From assembly GCA_007748055.1 (NCBI GenBank), contig CP036279.1, positions 5,332,001 to 5,396,000 of the forward strand: DNA of 64,000 bases, read 5' to 3'. The notes beneath the pieces were generated by a model. The model had not been told where the DNA came from and did no database searches. It saw only the letters and a program-made list of their open reading frames with translations. The position numbers were made by a program, and so were the translations under genes. Shown piece by piece: positions 17,268-24,581 of the stretch. Numbering within the stretch: the stretch's first letter is position 1; each line of letters opens with the position of its first letter. Origin of the DNA: Kolteria novifilia. GTDB taxonomy: Bacteria; Planctomycetota; Planctomycetia; Kolteriales; Kolteriaceae.

Positions 17268-17930
17268 GTGAGAAAGGAGGACATCACGACAGACCCAGCT
17301 CTTGTGAACGACAACAACCTCGTTCGAATACTCATCGTCGTCGAGGGCACCAACGATACCGAGTTCCTTCGGCGAATCTCCCAGATGCTTCATCGGCACG
17401 ACGAGTCGCTTCCCAACCTTCACGATATGGAGAAGAAAGGGGAAGCGATCTTCGTCCCGTTCGGTGGCGGCAACGTGGAAGCCTGGACGAATCGATTGGC
17501 ACCTCTTGGGAAGCCCGAGTTTCATCTCTTCGATCATGAGCTGCCGCCGGAGACCGACTATCGGCGTGAGGCCGCCGAGCTCATCAATCGACGAGAACGC
17601 TGTCGGGCCGTGCTGACGAGAAAGCGGAGCCTCGAGAACTACCTTCACCCGAGTGCGATTCAGGGCGCCGGGGACGTCGAGGTGATGTTCGACGATTTTG
17701 ATCCCGTCGCGGAGATTGTCGGCCGTCGACTTCTCGAACGAACGCCGACCGAGGAACCTTGGGAGCAGCGTACCCGACGTGCCCGCAACCGTGCTGCTCA
17801 CCGAGCCAAACGCTGGCTCAATACCACCGTGGCTGACCACATGACCGTCGAGTTACTGAGCGAGAGCGATCCCGACCGCGAGATCGTCTCTTGGATGCGC
17901 GTCATCAGCAATCTGACTGAAGCTGGCTAG
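17268..17930 (+). CDS. TOPRIM-domain nuclease-like protein (OLD-type TOPRIM without ATPase)
   Basis: The segment LVRILIVVEGTNDTEFLRRIS contains the TOPRIM glutamate (VEGxND), and EFHLFDHELPPETDYRR supplies the later acidic pair, followed by VLTRKRSLENYLHP. This matches stand-alone TOPRIM proteins usually annotated as OLD-family ATP-dependent endonucleases, but no ATPase domain is present. The start is unclear: GTG 17268 and GTG 17304 are in frame, while the strong AGAAAGGAGG site at 17271-17280 is not followed by a usual start codon at proper distance. Only the region from about residue 12 onward is secure. It lies in the recombinase-containing accessory region. Confidence 0.75.
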   Translation: MRKEDITTDPALVNDNNLVRILIVVEGTNDTEFLRRISQMLHRHDESLPNLHDMEKKGEAIFVPFGGGNVEAWTNRLAPLGKPEFHLFDHELPPETDYRREAAELINRRERCRAVLTRKRSLENYLHPSAIQGAGDVEVMFDDFDPVAEIVGRRLLERTPTEEPWEQRTRRARNRAAHRAKRWLNTTVADHMTVELLSESDPDREIVSWMRVISNLTEAG

Positions 17931-18195
17931 CAGCCGGGCGATCGCCAGTGCGTCTCCCTTCATCAGGCCATGAGGCGATCCTCAATCCACTTGCCTCTTC
18001 ATGATTGGGCTCCAGGCCCAGTTGCGCCCACGACAGGATCCATCGCCTCCAGCAATCCTCGCCGTGAACCATCCGATGGCTGCCTAGTTGAGCGGCCAAC
18101 AAGTTGAAGTCAGACCTGTTCGGCCTCGGTCGCGGAGACACCCGTCTACGCGGTCGGGGCTCTTCTCGTTTTTTACCCCACTAGGAGGAACGTCC

Positions 18196-18411
18196 GTGGA
18201 GCAATCCGCACTTGATCGCGCCGTCGCTCGAGCGACAGGCGAGAGCGTGTCGACCATCAAGCGATTGGGTTTCTTCCTGATCGACTCGGGCGATGGTCTC
18301 ACCCCCGAAGCCGAGGAACCTGGCCCTCAAGTCATCGACTGGGACGAGTTGAACGCCCTGCGTCACGCGAACAATGAAAGGAGGCCACTCGATGCTCGGA
18401 TCGCTGGCTAG
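18196..18411 (+). CDS. Small protein, 71 aa, helix-turn-helix-like N-terminus
   Basis: GTG 18196 sits 7 nt after a perfect AGGAGG at 18183-18188, one of the best ribosome binding sites in the window. The N-terminal half (SALDRAVARATGESVSTIKRLGF) has the spacing of a helix-turn-helix, and the C-terminal half is acidic (VIDWDELNAL). From memory, short proteins with a similar RAVARATGES...LGF motif occur repeatedly in planctomycete genomes with no known function; that is recollection, not a search. The stop overlaps the next gene by 20 bp, so the pair is translationally coupled. Confidence 0.75.
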   Translation: MEQSALDRAVARATGESVSTIKRLGFFLIDSGDGLTPEAEEPGPQVIDWDELNALRHANNERRPLDARIAG

Positions 18412-18592
18412 GAAAGGAGTTGTTGATCGCTGGCTGCTAACCTCGAAGCAGGCCCTCCATGCGTTGAACCGTGACCACTTCCTGAAGTGGCAGTGTCGCG
18501 GGTGCCAGCGAATGGGACGACGACGTCACCGGTCCGGATCATGGAGTCGACGGCAACAACGCCGCCGGCGCCTCAGCAGGCAGCAGCGGTAA
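18392..18592 (+). CDS. Small basic protein with CxxC, 66 aa
   Basis: ATG 18392 lies within the end of the previous gene and has AAAGGAGG 9 nt upstream, also inside that gene. The protein is very basic: MLGSLARKGVVDRWLL, then FLKWQCRGC with one CxxC pair, then an Arg/Gln-rich tail. It could bind nucleic acid or a metal, or form dimers through the two cysteines. I know no family. It is followed 77 bp later by a strong intrinsic terminator, so the two small genes form a compact expressed unit. Confidence 0.65.
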   Translation: MLGSLARKGVVDRWLLTSKQALHALNRDHFLKWQCRGCQRMGRRRHRSGSWSRRQQRRRRLSRQQR

Positions 18593-18668
18593 ACCATTCG
18601 CCTTTCGTTGATCGCGAGGATGTCAAGGATTGAGTAAAACCGGCGTGACTCGGTTACGAGTCCCCAGG

Positions 18669-18712
18669 CGCCCGGTCGTCCTCCTGGGACGGCCGGGCGA
18701 CTCTTTTCTTTT
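18669..18712 (+). terminator. Rho-independent terminator after the small gene pair
   Basis: A 13-bp GC-rich stem (CGCCCGGTCGTCC with GGACGGCCGGGCG, one G-T pair) and a TCCTG loop, followed by CTCTTTTCTTTT. This is a strong intrinsic terminator. Confidence 0.85.
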
Positions 18713-19723
18713 AGCTATCCCGATCAAGCCTTGGTGCCAATCGGAGATCCAGTGGATGCCGTTGAAACGCTTTGGGAGAAACGGATGTCGCTTGCACGGG
18801 AGAATTCGACACTCCTCTCAGATTGCCAGGCACCCCTGCGCTGCAAGCAGTACTGGTCGCATTTCTCTCGGACAGTCGACGGTGGTCAACCAATATGATG
18901 TGACACAACGGAATCGTTTCTCGAGAAAGCACATTGTTCGCCAGAAGGAGACGTTGGGCGGATTCAGTGGTCGGGAGCGGAGGGAGCTTGGCTTGACGTT
19001 TGGAGGTGGAGGAGGCGACTCTTCGGACCTCGCATTCGGCCAGGTCGTTCTCGTCGGGTATGGCGGGACCACCGAGGAAGGTCGGCGGATCCACCTTATG
19101 GCGCCGGAGTCGACCCTGGATACGTGTTTGGTAGGCAGCATAGAAGTCAGTGACCGGAACTCCCGGCATCGACGATCCCAGCGTTCGCTCGACGACGTCG
19201 TGGTGGTCGATCAGGAAGACCGTGATCGTCCGACTGATGAATAGCCAACACCAGAGTTCTTGCTGTCGATCCGTCAACCGGTCTCTTCGGCATGGTCGCC
19301 CGGCGACTGCTCAAGTAGTTGGAGCAACTCCCGCGCTACCGGATCGAACAGGTTGGCAAACCTGCTCGGGTGGGCCAGGCCAGCGGCACGGCTCAGCCGG
19401 GCGCCGACGAGTTCCACAGGCAGAGTGATTGGTCCTACCCTGCGAGATGATCCGCATCGCCCCGGCTGTAGACGCTCAGGATGCTTTCCGCGATCCTGCC
19501 GTGGAATCGGGGATGTCGAGACCCGCCAGGCCGTGGATGTAACGACGACAAGTACAGCAACCGTAGCAATAGCACCCAGGTTCTGGCTCGGGTCTGTCTG
19601 TAACGAACGGTTTGTCGATGCTGCCGGTCGCTTTGAAGTCGCCGCCACAAGTGAGGCTGGAGTCGACTCCGGCCTCGTGAACGACGGCGCTTGTTGACGG
19701 CGGTCGAAAATGGCGGCGCTCAT
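18711..19723 (-). pseudogene. Degraded IS66-family-like transposase remnant
   Basis: The clearest part is at about 19127-19253 on the minus strand: LWCWLFISRTITVFLID...LGSSMPGVPVTDFYAAY, which resembles the core of IS66 TnpC proteins (WLWVF...TVY.I...G.L.SD...AY) including the DFYAAY aspartate. The reading frame upstream (to about 19723) and downstream is interrupted and no other IS66 genes (tnpA, tnpB) or ends are visible. I read it as a decayed fragment. The exact limits are uncertain. Confidence 0.5.
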
Positions 19724-19797
19724 TCACGTCTTGTTGCGATTTGGGGAGATGGGGGCTTTGGTCCCGATCGTTCCGGAGTTCGCAAGGAGGCGGAGGA

Positions 19798-19899
19798 GTG
19801 CGAACCGACATGGAGTGGTGGACGGAAGTACGCCGGCGGGTCTTGACCGGCGAGTTGAGTAAGCGAGGAGCGTGCCGCGAGTACGCCATCGATTATTCA
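19798..19899 (+). pseudogene. N-terminal fragment of IS21-type IstA-like transposase
   Basis: GTG 19798 has AAGGAGG 7 nt upstream. The peptide MEWWTEVRRRVLTGELSKRGACREYAID resembles the N-terminal helix-turn-helix of IS21-like IstA transposases; after this the similarity stops abruptly. It is therefore a broken end of an insertion sequence. The remaining bases to 20143 show no gene. Confidence 0.4.
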
Positions 19900-20143
19900 C
19901 TGGCGACGTCAAACGGAACTCGATTGGCTGGGGGGGGAGTGCGTCATCGGAAGGTGCCTGAAGCCTCGATGGCTACGGATTGCCCGGTATGTTGGTTGTG
20001 GTGTCAATTGGTTTTGGGTCGACCATAGTGCCTACCGGTAACAACGTCGAGGGTGGTGCCGAGCGATCGAGGCCGAACCCTTATGGTGAATCTGCCGGGC
20101 GAGTCACGCGAAAGGCAACGACAAGGCTACAGTGGGACACGGC

Positions 20144-21444
20144 CCCAGGGCCAGCGCGCAGTTTCGGGGGATTGGGCAATTGAGGAAGGGTTGCGCCAGT
20201 GGTGAGCGATGAGTAGAACGTCTTGCAAGGGCCCGAGGGATGGTGAGCATGCAAGGAGAGGTTCTGATGAGCAAGGACGTTCGGGTAACGCTTGAGGATG
20301 TCATCACCCACTTTGAAGACTTGGAAGATCCACGCTCGACGATCAATCAGCGTCATCCGTTGGTGAGCGTGGTGGTGATTGCGGTGATGGGCGTTCTCGC
20401 GGGGGCGAGCGGCCCGACCGGCATCGCCAAGTGGGCACGCATGAAAAAAGAGTTGCTGCTCGAGACGCTCGAGCTTCCCAACGGCATTCCGGCCAAGGAC
20501 GTCTTCCGACGGGTCTTGGCGGCGTTGCGACCGGATGCCTTTCAGTCCTGTTTTGTCAGTTGGCTTGAGTCCTTGCGGCAGGCGGCTTGTGAAGAGGGTG
20601 CCGTTAGCCAACCGGTCTTCGCCATCGATGGCAAGACGAATCGCCGCAGCCACGACCGCAAACGCGGGCTGGGAGCGTTGCACGCGGTCAGCCTGTGGGC
20701 CAGCGAGTTGGGCCTGTCGCTGGGACAAGTCGCCTGCGAGGAGAAATCGAACGAAATCACGGCGATTCCCGAGCTTTTACGGTTGGTCGATCTCCAGGGA
20801 GCGATCATCACCATCGACGCGATGGGAACGCAGAAGGCGATCGCGAAGCAGATCGTCGAGGGCGGAGCTGACTACGTCTTGGCAGTCAAGGGTAACCAAG
20901 AGAGCCTCGAGACAGCGATCGCCGATACCTTTCTGGCCGAGACCGAAGACGACTTCGCCAGTGGCAAGGTTCGCAAACATGAGACGACCGAAACCGCCCA
21001 CGGCCGCACGACGACACGAACCTATTATCAAATGCCGGCTCCGCGAAGCCTGGTGGACTCGGCCGCGTGGGCGGGACTTCGGACGATAGGCATGGTCATC
21101 GCGGTCTGCCTACGTGACGGGAAAGAGACGGTCGAGATTCGTCGTTACATCAGTAGTCTTGGGATGGGCGTCCAACGGTTCGCCCGCGCCGTCCGCAGCC
21201 ATTGGGGGATCGAGAATTCCTGCCATTGGATTCTCGACGTCGTCTATCGCGAGGACGATTCACGCATCCGCGATCGTTTCGCCCGTGAGAATTTCGCCTG
21301 GCTCGATCGTTTCACGCTCTCTCTACTTAAGCAACATCCAAGCAAGGACAGCATCGCGATGAAACGCCGAAGCTGCGGCTGGAGCGATGACTTCTTGATG
21401 GAAGTCCTTACAGGAAAAGCCACTTAGTATGCGCTGGCCCTGGG
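20144..21444 (+). mobile_element. Complete ISAs1-family insertion sequence, about 1.3 kb
   Basis: Bounded by perfect 14-bp terminal inverted repeats: CCCAGGGCCAGCGC at 20144-20157 and its reverse complement GCGCTGGCCCTGGG at 21431-21444. It contains one full-length transposase gene. The flanking bases (GGACACGGC on the left, TTGTCTAGC on the right) show no matching direct repeat, so the original target-site duplication has been lost or one flank has been rearranged. Confidence 0.88.
20267..21427 (+). CDS. ISAs1-family transposase
   Basis: A 386-aa DDE transposase of the ISAs1 (H-repeat associated) family. The N-terminal segment HFEDLEDPRSTINQRHPL and VIAVMGVLAGA are family hallmarks. The catalytic region shows AIDGKTNRRS (first Asp), IITIDAMGTQKAIA...GADYVLAVKGNQ (second Asp), and the C-terminal HWGIENSCHWILDVVYREDDSR holding the Glu. 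ATG 20267 has AAGGAG about 10 nt upstream; ATG 20249 and 20240 are in-frame alternatives. The gene is intact, so the element may still be active. Confidence 0.93.
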   Translation: MSKDVRVTLEDVITHFEDLEDPRSTINQRHPLVSVVVIAVMGVLAGASGPTGIAKWARMKKELLLETLELPNGIPAKDVFRRVLAALRPDAFQSCFVSWLESLRQAACEEGAVSQPVFAIDGKTNRRSHDRKRGLGALHAVSLWASELGLSLGQVACEEKSNEITAIPELLRLVDLQGAIITIDAMGTQKAIAKQIVEGGADYVLAVKGNQESLETAIADTFLAETEDDFASGKVRKHETTETAHGRTTTRTYYQMPAPRSLVDSAAWAGLRTIGMVIAVCLRDGKETVEIRRYISSLGMGVQRFARAVRSHWGIENSCHWILDVVYREDDSRIRDRFARENFAWLDRFTLSLLKQHPSKDSIAMKRRSCGWSDDFLMEVLTGKAT

Positions 21445-21500
21445 TTGTCTAGCCGTCTGGAAAACCCTTCCACGGTTTCGGAGAACGGGTATCATCCTAT

Positions 21501-21528
21501 CCCAGGGTGCGCGAAGCGCGACCCTGGG
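21501..21528. repeat. Palindrome CCCAGGGT...ACCCTGGG, copy 1
   Basis: Outer arms CCCAGGGT and ACCCTGGG with an inner GCGC/GCGC pairing form a strong hairpin. Related copies are at 23166-23193, 24174-24200 and (degenerate) 24376-24402. Copies 1 and 4 also share the preceding GGTATCA-CTTATC-like bases, so they are part of a larger duplicated spacer of roughly 100 bp. The first seven bases equal the ISAs1 inverted-repeat tip. Confidence 0.65.
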
Positions 21529-21567
21529 CTTCATTAGTCAATGCCTCCGGCATAGGCCCAGCAAATC

Positions 21568-21585
21568 GTCAGGCAATGGCCTGAC
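21568..21585. repeat. Palindrome GTCAGGC-AATG-GCCTGAC
   Basis: A perfect 7-bp stem with a 4-nt loop. An exact inverted copy occurs at 36522-36539, and a degenerate one near 24437-24453. Confidence 0.6.
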
Positions 21586-21610
21586 CTACAAGAGCAGAGA
21601 ACGAGTTTCC

Positions 21611-22684
21611 TTGATCGTGGGCCAAGGCACTCTCTACGAGCTTGAAGCGATGTCCACCCGCGCCGCTCTCGCGGAACTGCAAACGACCTTCTTCGGCATC
21701 GACAAGCCGTGGGGCATCCTCCTCGCCGGGTGCATCGTCTTGACCTACACCGTCATCGGCGGGATGTGGTCGGTCACCGTCACCGACGCGGTGCAAGTCC
21801 TCTTCGTCATCGGCGGTTTGATCATCCTCGGTGTCGTCACCTTCGCCGAATTCGGCGACGGCAACCCCGTCGCGGGACTTGGCAACGTCCTCGCGAGCAC
21901 GCCCCCGGAACGGCTAACACTCCTGCCCAAACCCGGGACGGAAGAGATCCTCGGTTGGGTCGCGATCTGGACGAGTGGGATCCTCGGGTGCCTGCCGGGA
22001 CAAGATCTCATGCAGCGTGTCTTCTCGGCACGAAGTGGCCGGGGCGCGGCGGCGGCCTGCGTCCTCGCCGGGGTCGCGTACATCAGCGTCGGTTTCATCC
22101 CGGTCAGCCTGGGGCTCGCGGCCCACCTTCGCTTTCCGGACAACGTCGAGGGGAGCATCTTGCCGATTCTCGCCGACCAGTTCCTGTCTCCGTTCGTGGC
22201 CGTCATCTTCCTTCTGTCGCTCGTGTCGATCATCTCCAACAACCTACTGCCCCGTTGGCTAAATCGCGAAGCGATCGAATCCTCCAAGCTCCGGATGGTG
22301 ACCATCGACCGGTTGGTGGTCTGCGCGGTCGTGATCGCGGCGATCTCGCTCGCCTTCTCCGGCCGATCGATCTTCGAGCTTCTTGAACAAACGCTTTCGC
22401 TCTTGCTGGTGGCGCTGGTCGTCCCGCTGGTGATGGGGGTCTACGGCAAGCCGCGTGGAGAGCTCTCGGCGATTCTCGCCATGCTCTTCGGGGCGGTCGT
22501 ATGGTTCGGCTGGTCGCTGGGGCAAGACCTGATCGCGGCGCCGGAGATGTTGGACTCGGACCAAGAGACTGGAATAGTATCGCGGTTGGTCGCGATCCCA
22601 GCCGCTCTCGTGGGGCTCGCGTCCAGCTTTCTAGGTTACGTTGTCGGCCAAGCGTTCCATCGTCGAAAGGACGTCCATCCATGA
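21611..22684 (+). pseudogene. N-terminally truncated sodium:solute symporter (SSS family)
   Basis: The 357-aa frame contains several helices typical of SSS transporters: WGILLAGCIVLTYTVIGGMWSVTVTDAVQ, LGWVAIWTSGILGCLPGQDLMQRVFSARS and later hydrophobic segments. SSS proteins usually have about 13 helices and 450-550 residues; here the first part (roughly four to five helices) is missing. The frame begins at a TTG 166 bp after the ISAs1 right end, behind repeat-filled spacer, without a good ribosome binding site. The loss probably accompanied rearrangement around the insertion sequence. The segment around SIISNNLLPRWLNREAIE also looks shortened compared with the family. Its stop overlaps the next gene's ATG (ATGA). 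Confidence 0.75.
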
Positions 22685-23121
22685 ACACGATTCGAGAGGT
22701 TTTCCCCTATCTGCGGACCCGCGACGCGAAGGCGGCGATCGCGTTCTACACGAAGGCGTTCGGGGCCGTCGAGGATTTTCGCCTCACCGAGCCGGGCGGT
22801 CGCATCGGGCACGCGGAGCTGGAGTTCGGCGACGCGACGATCATGGTCTCCGACGAGTATCCGGAGTACGGCATCCACGGACCGAAGGAGTCGGTGCCGA
22901 CCGGTTCGTGCGTCCATCTGCACGTCGACGACGTCGACGCGATGGTTAAACAAGCGGTCGCCGCGGGGGCGACACTCACCATGGAACCGCAGGATCAGTT
23001 CTACGGCGAGCGTGCCGCCAAATTACTCGATCCCTTCGGTCACGAATGGATGCTCGGTTCCCACATCGAAGACGTTTCACCGGAAGAGATGCAGCGACGT
23101 TTCGACAAGATGTTCGCGTGA
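22681..23121 (+). CDS. VOC/glyoxalase-family protein (PhnB-like)
   Basis: A 146-aa protein of the vicinal oxygen chelate fold: VFPYLRTRDAKAAIAFYTKAFGAVE, GRIGHAELEFGDATIMVSDE, VHLHVDDVDAMVKQAVAAGA and RAAKLLDPFGHEWMLGSHIEDVS. This is the bleomycin-resistance/PhnB-like subgroup, for which a substrate cannot be named. The ATG overlaps the symporter stop as ATGA, with AAAGGA 6 nt upstream, so it was co-translated with the symporter before truncation. A terminator follows directly. Confidence 0.88.
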   Translation: MNTIREVFPYLRTRDAKAAIAFYTKAFGAVEDFRLTEPGGRIGHAELEFGDATIMVSDEYPEYGIHGPKESVPTGSCVHLHVDDVDAMVKQAVAAGATLTMEPQDQFYGERAAKLLDPFGHEWMLGSHIEDVSPEEMQRRFDKMFA

Positions 23122-23127
23122 GTCTAG

Positions 23128-23152
23128 ACAACCCCTCCGGGGTTGTTTGTTT
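23128..23152 (+). terminator. Rho-independent terminator after VOC gene
   Basis: A perfect 8-bp stem ACAACCCC/GGGGTTGT with loop TCC, followed by TTGTTTC, 6 bp after the stop codon. A related hairpin (CAACCCC-GCA-GGGGTTG, 24221-24237) shows this is also a dispersed motif. Confidence 0.7.
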
Positions 23153-23165
23153 CATTGACTCGCAA

Positions 23166-23193
23166 CCCAGGGTGCGCGAAGCGCGACCCTGGG
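23166..23193. repeat. Palindrome CCCAGGGT...ACCCTGGG, copy 2
   Basis: Same 28-bp sequence as copy 1 at 21501, including the following CTTCATTA. It immediately precedes the 22-bp tandem array. Confidence 0.65.
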
Positions 23194-23210
23194 CTTCATT
23201 AATGAACGGC

Positions 23211-23496
23211 GTTGCCGTTCGGAGTGATTAGCGTTGCCGTTCGGAGTGATTAGCGTTGCCGTTCGGAGTGATTAGCGTTGCCGTTCGGAGTGATTAGCGT
23301 TGCCGATCAGAGCGAACACCGTTGCCGATCAGAGCGAACACCGTTGCCGATCAGAGCGAACACCGTTGCCGATCAGAGCGAACACCGTTGCCGGTCGAAG
23401 TGATCAGTGTTGCCGGCCGGAGTGATTAGCGTTGCCGCGTGAATTCAGCTGTGTTGCCGGTCCGATTGAATTGGTTTGCCGGTAAGAAGAGATATC
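23211..23496. repeat. Tandem array of a 22-bp unit, about 13 copies
   Basis: Units start at 23211 and recur every 22 bp, each beginning (G/T)TTGCCG. Units 1-4 are identical (GTTGCCGTTCGG then AGTGATTAGC). Units 5-8 are identical to each other but differ from the first type (GTTGCCGATCAG then AGCGAACACC). Units 9-13 diverge progressively. There are no spacers between units, so this is a satellite-like array and not CRISPR. The block structure suggests recent local amplification of two unit variants. Confidence 0.9.
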
Positions 23497-23651
23497 CAAG
23501 TTGCGTGAGAGCGATCCTGGACATTGGAAGCCGAGTTTTGGCCTGACTCATCAGCGGGGACCAACAAGTTAGGAGAACGGCCTGGCCGACATGTGTTGCG
23601 ACACCTACGCGTTGTCAGGATGACACTACCTGCTCGATCGCAGGTTCTGAC

Positions 23652-24107
23652 GTGGTGATGTGGTGATGTGGTGATGTGGTGATGTGGTGACGTGGTGACG
23701 TGGTGACGTGGTGACGTGGTGACGTGGTGACGTGGTGACGTGGTGACGTGGTGACGTGGTGACGTGGTGACGTGGTGACGTGGTGACGTGGTGACGTGGT
23801 GACGTGGTGACGTGGTGACGTGGTGACGTGGTGACGTGGTGACGTGGTGACGTGGTGACGTGGTGACGTGGTGACGTGGTGACGTGGTGACGTGGTGACG
23901 TGGTGACGTGGTGACGTGGTGACGTGGTGACGTGGTGACGTGGTGACGTGGTGACGTGGTGACGTGGTGACGTGGTGACGTGGTGACGTGGTGACGTGGT
24001 GACGTGGTGACGTGGTGACGTGGTGACGTGGTGACGTGGTGACGTGGTGACGTGGTGACGTGGTGACGTGGTGACGTGGTGACGTGGTGACGTGGTGACG
24101 TGGTGAC
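23652..24107. repeat. Tandem array of an 8-bp unit GTGGTGAC, about 57 copies
   Basis: The first four units read GTGGTGAT; the following units read GTGGTGAC without visible interruption until 24107. Strand composition is strongly biased (no C on the plus strand except the final base of each unit). The minus strand is open across the array and would encode an 8-residue TTSPRHHV repeat, identical in all three frames because 8 is not a multiple of 3. I treat that 231-residue frame as non-coding. Confidence 0.92.
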
Positions 24108-24173
24108 GTCAGCGGTGAATCGGTGGCCCAACCGATTCACCTTCTACAACGGCAACGCCGTTATCTATTGAAG

Positions 24174-24200
24174 CCCAGGGTCGCGCCAGCGCACCCTGGG
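24174..24200. repeat. Palindrome CCCAGGGT...ACCCTGGG, copy 3
   Basis: Outer arms CCCAGGGT and ACCCTGGG with inner CGCGCCAGCGC, a variant of copies 1 and 2. Its interior shares CCAGCGC with the ISAs1 inverted repeat. Confidence 0.6.
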
Positions 24201-24242
24201 TACCGGATGATTGAAAATGCCAACCCCGCAGGGGTTGTCTAG

Positions 24243-24267
24243 CAGCCTGTTGATCTATTCACTGCCG
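24243..24267. repeat. Dispersed palindromic repeat, copy B
   Basis: CAGCCTGTTGATCTATTC followed by ACTGCCG, matching the core of the element at 3736 and 63622. The rest of the 24108-24581 gap contains other palindromes (24221-24237, 24376-24402, 24437-24453) and no gene. Confidence 0.6.
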
Positions 24268-24581
24268 GCTACGATCGGCCGGTTCGATCTCCAACGAAAT
24301 GCCGTTTGAGAGCCCCTTCCGGGAAGTCGGCTTGGAAGGCCCGTCCAGGGATTGGGAGACCGGGTATCACCTTATCCCAGGGTGCGAGAGGCGCGACTCC
24401 GGCATCCCTTGATGATTGGTCAAGGATCACCCAATTGCCAGACAATAGCCTGACCGACGGTCGTTCGACAACACGTCGTCACTAGGTAGGACAGCCACCC
24501 TAGCGCGATCGAACGGCCAACCGAGAAGGCCTCTCCCGGTTGGCGACGCGAATTGAAGAACTGGCGAGTCGCACGCCGACG

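Noticed and set aside
17268-17930. Gabija- or OLD-type defence system
   Set aside because: Only the TOPRIM part is present; there is no ABC-type ATPase and no UvrD-like helicase beside it.
20135-21453. Target-site duplication flanking ISAs1
   Set aside because: The bases next to the two inverted repeats (GGACACGGC and TTGTCTAGC) do not match.
23211-23496. CRISPR array
   Set aside because: Units are directly abutted with no spacers and no cas genes lie nearby; it is a simple 22-bp tandem array.
23445-24140. 231-residue minus-strand gene encoding TTSPRHHV repeats
   Set aside because: The frame exists only because an 8-bp repeat has no minus-strand stop; it lacks a ribosome binding site and the protein is a frame-independent product of the microsatellite.
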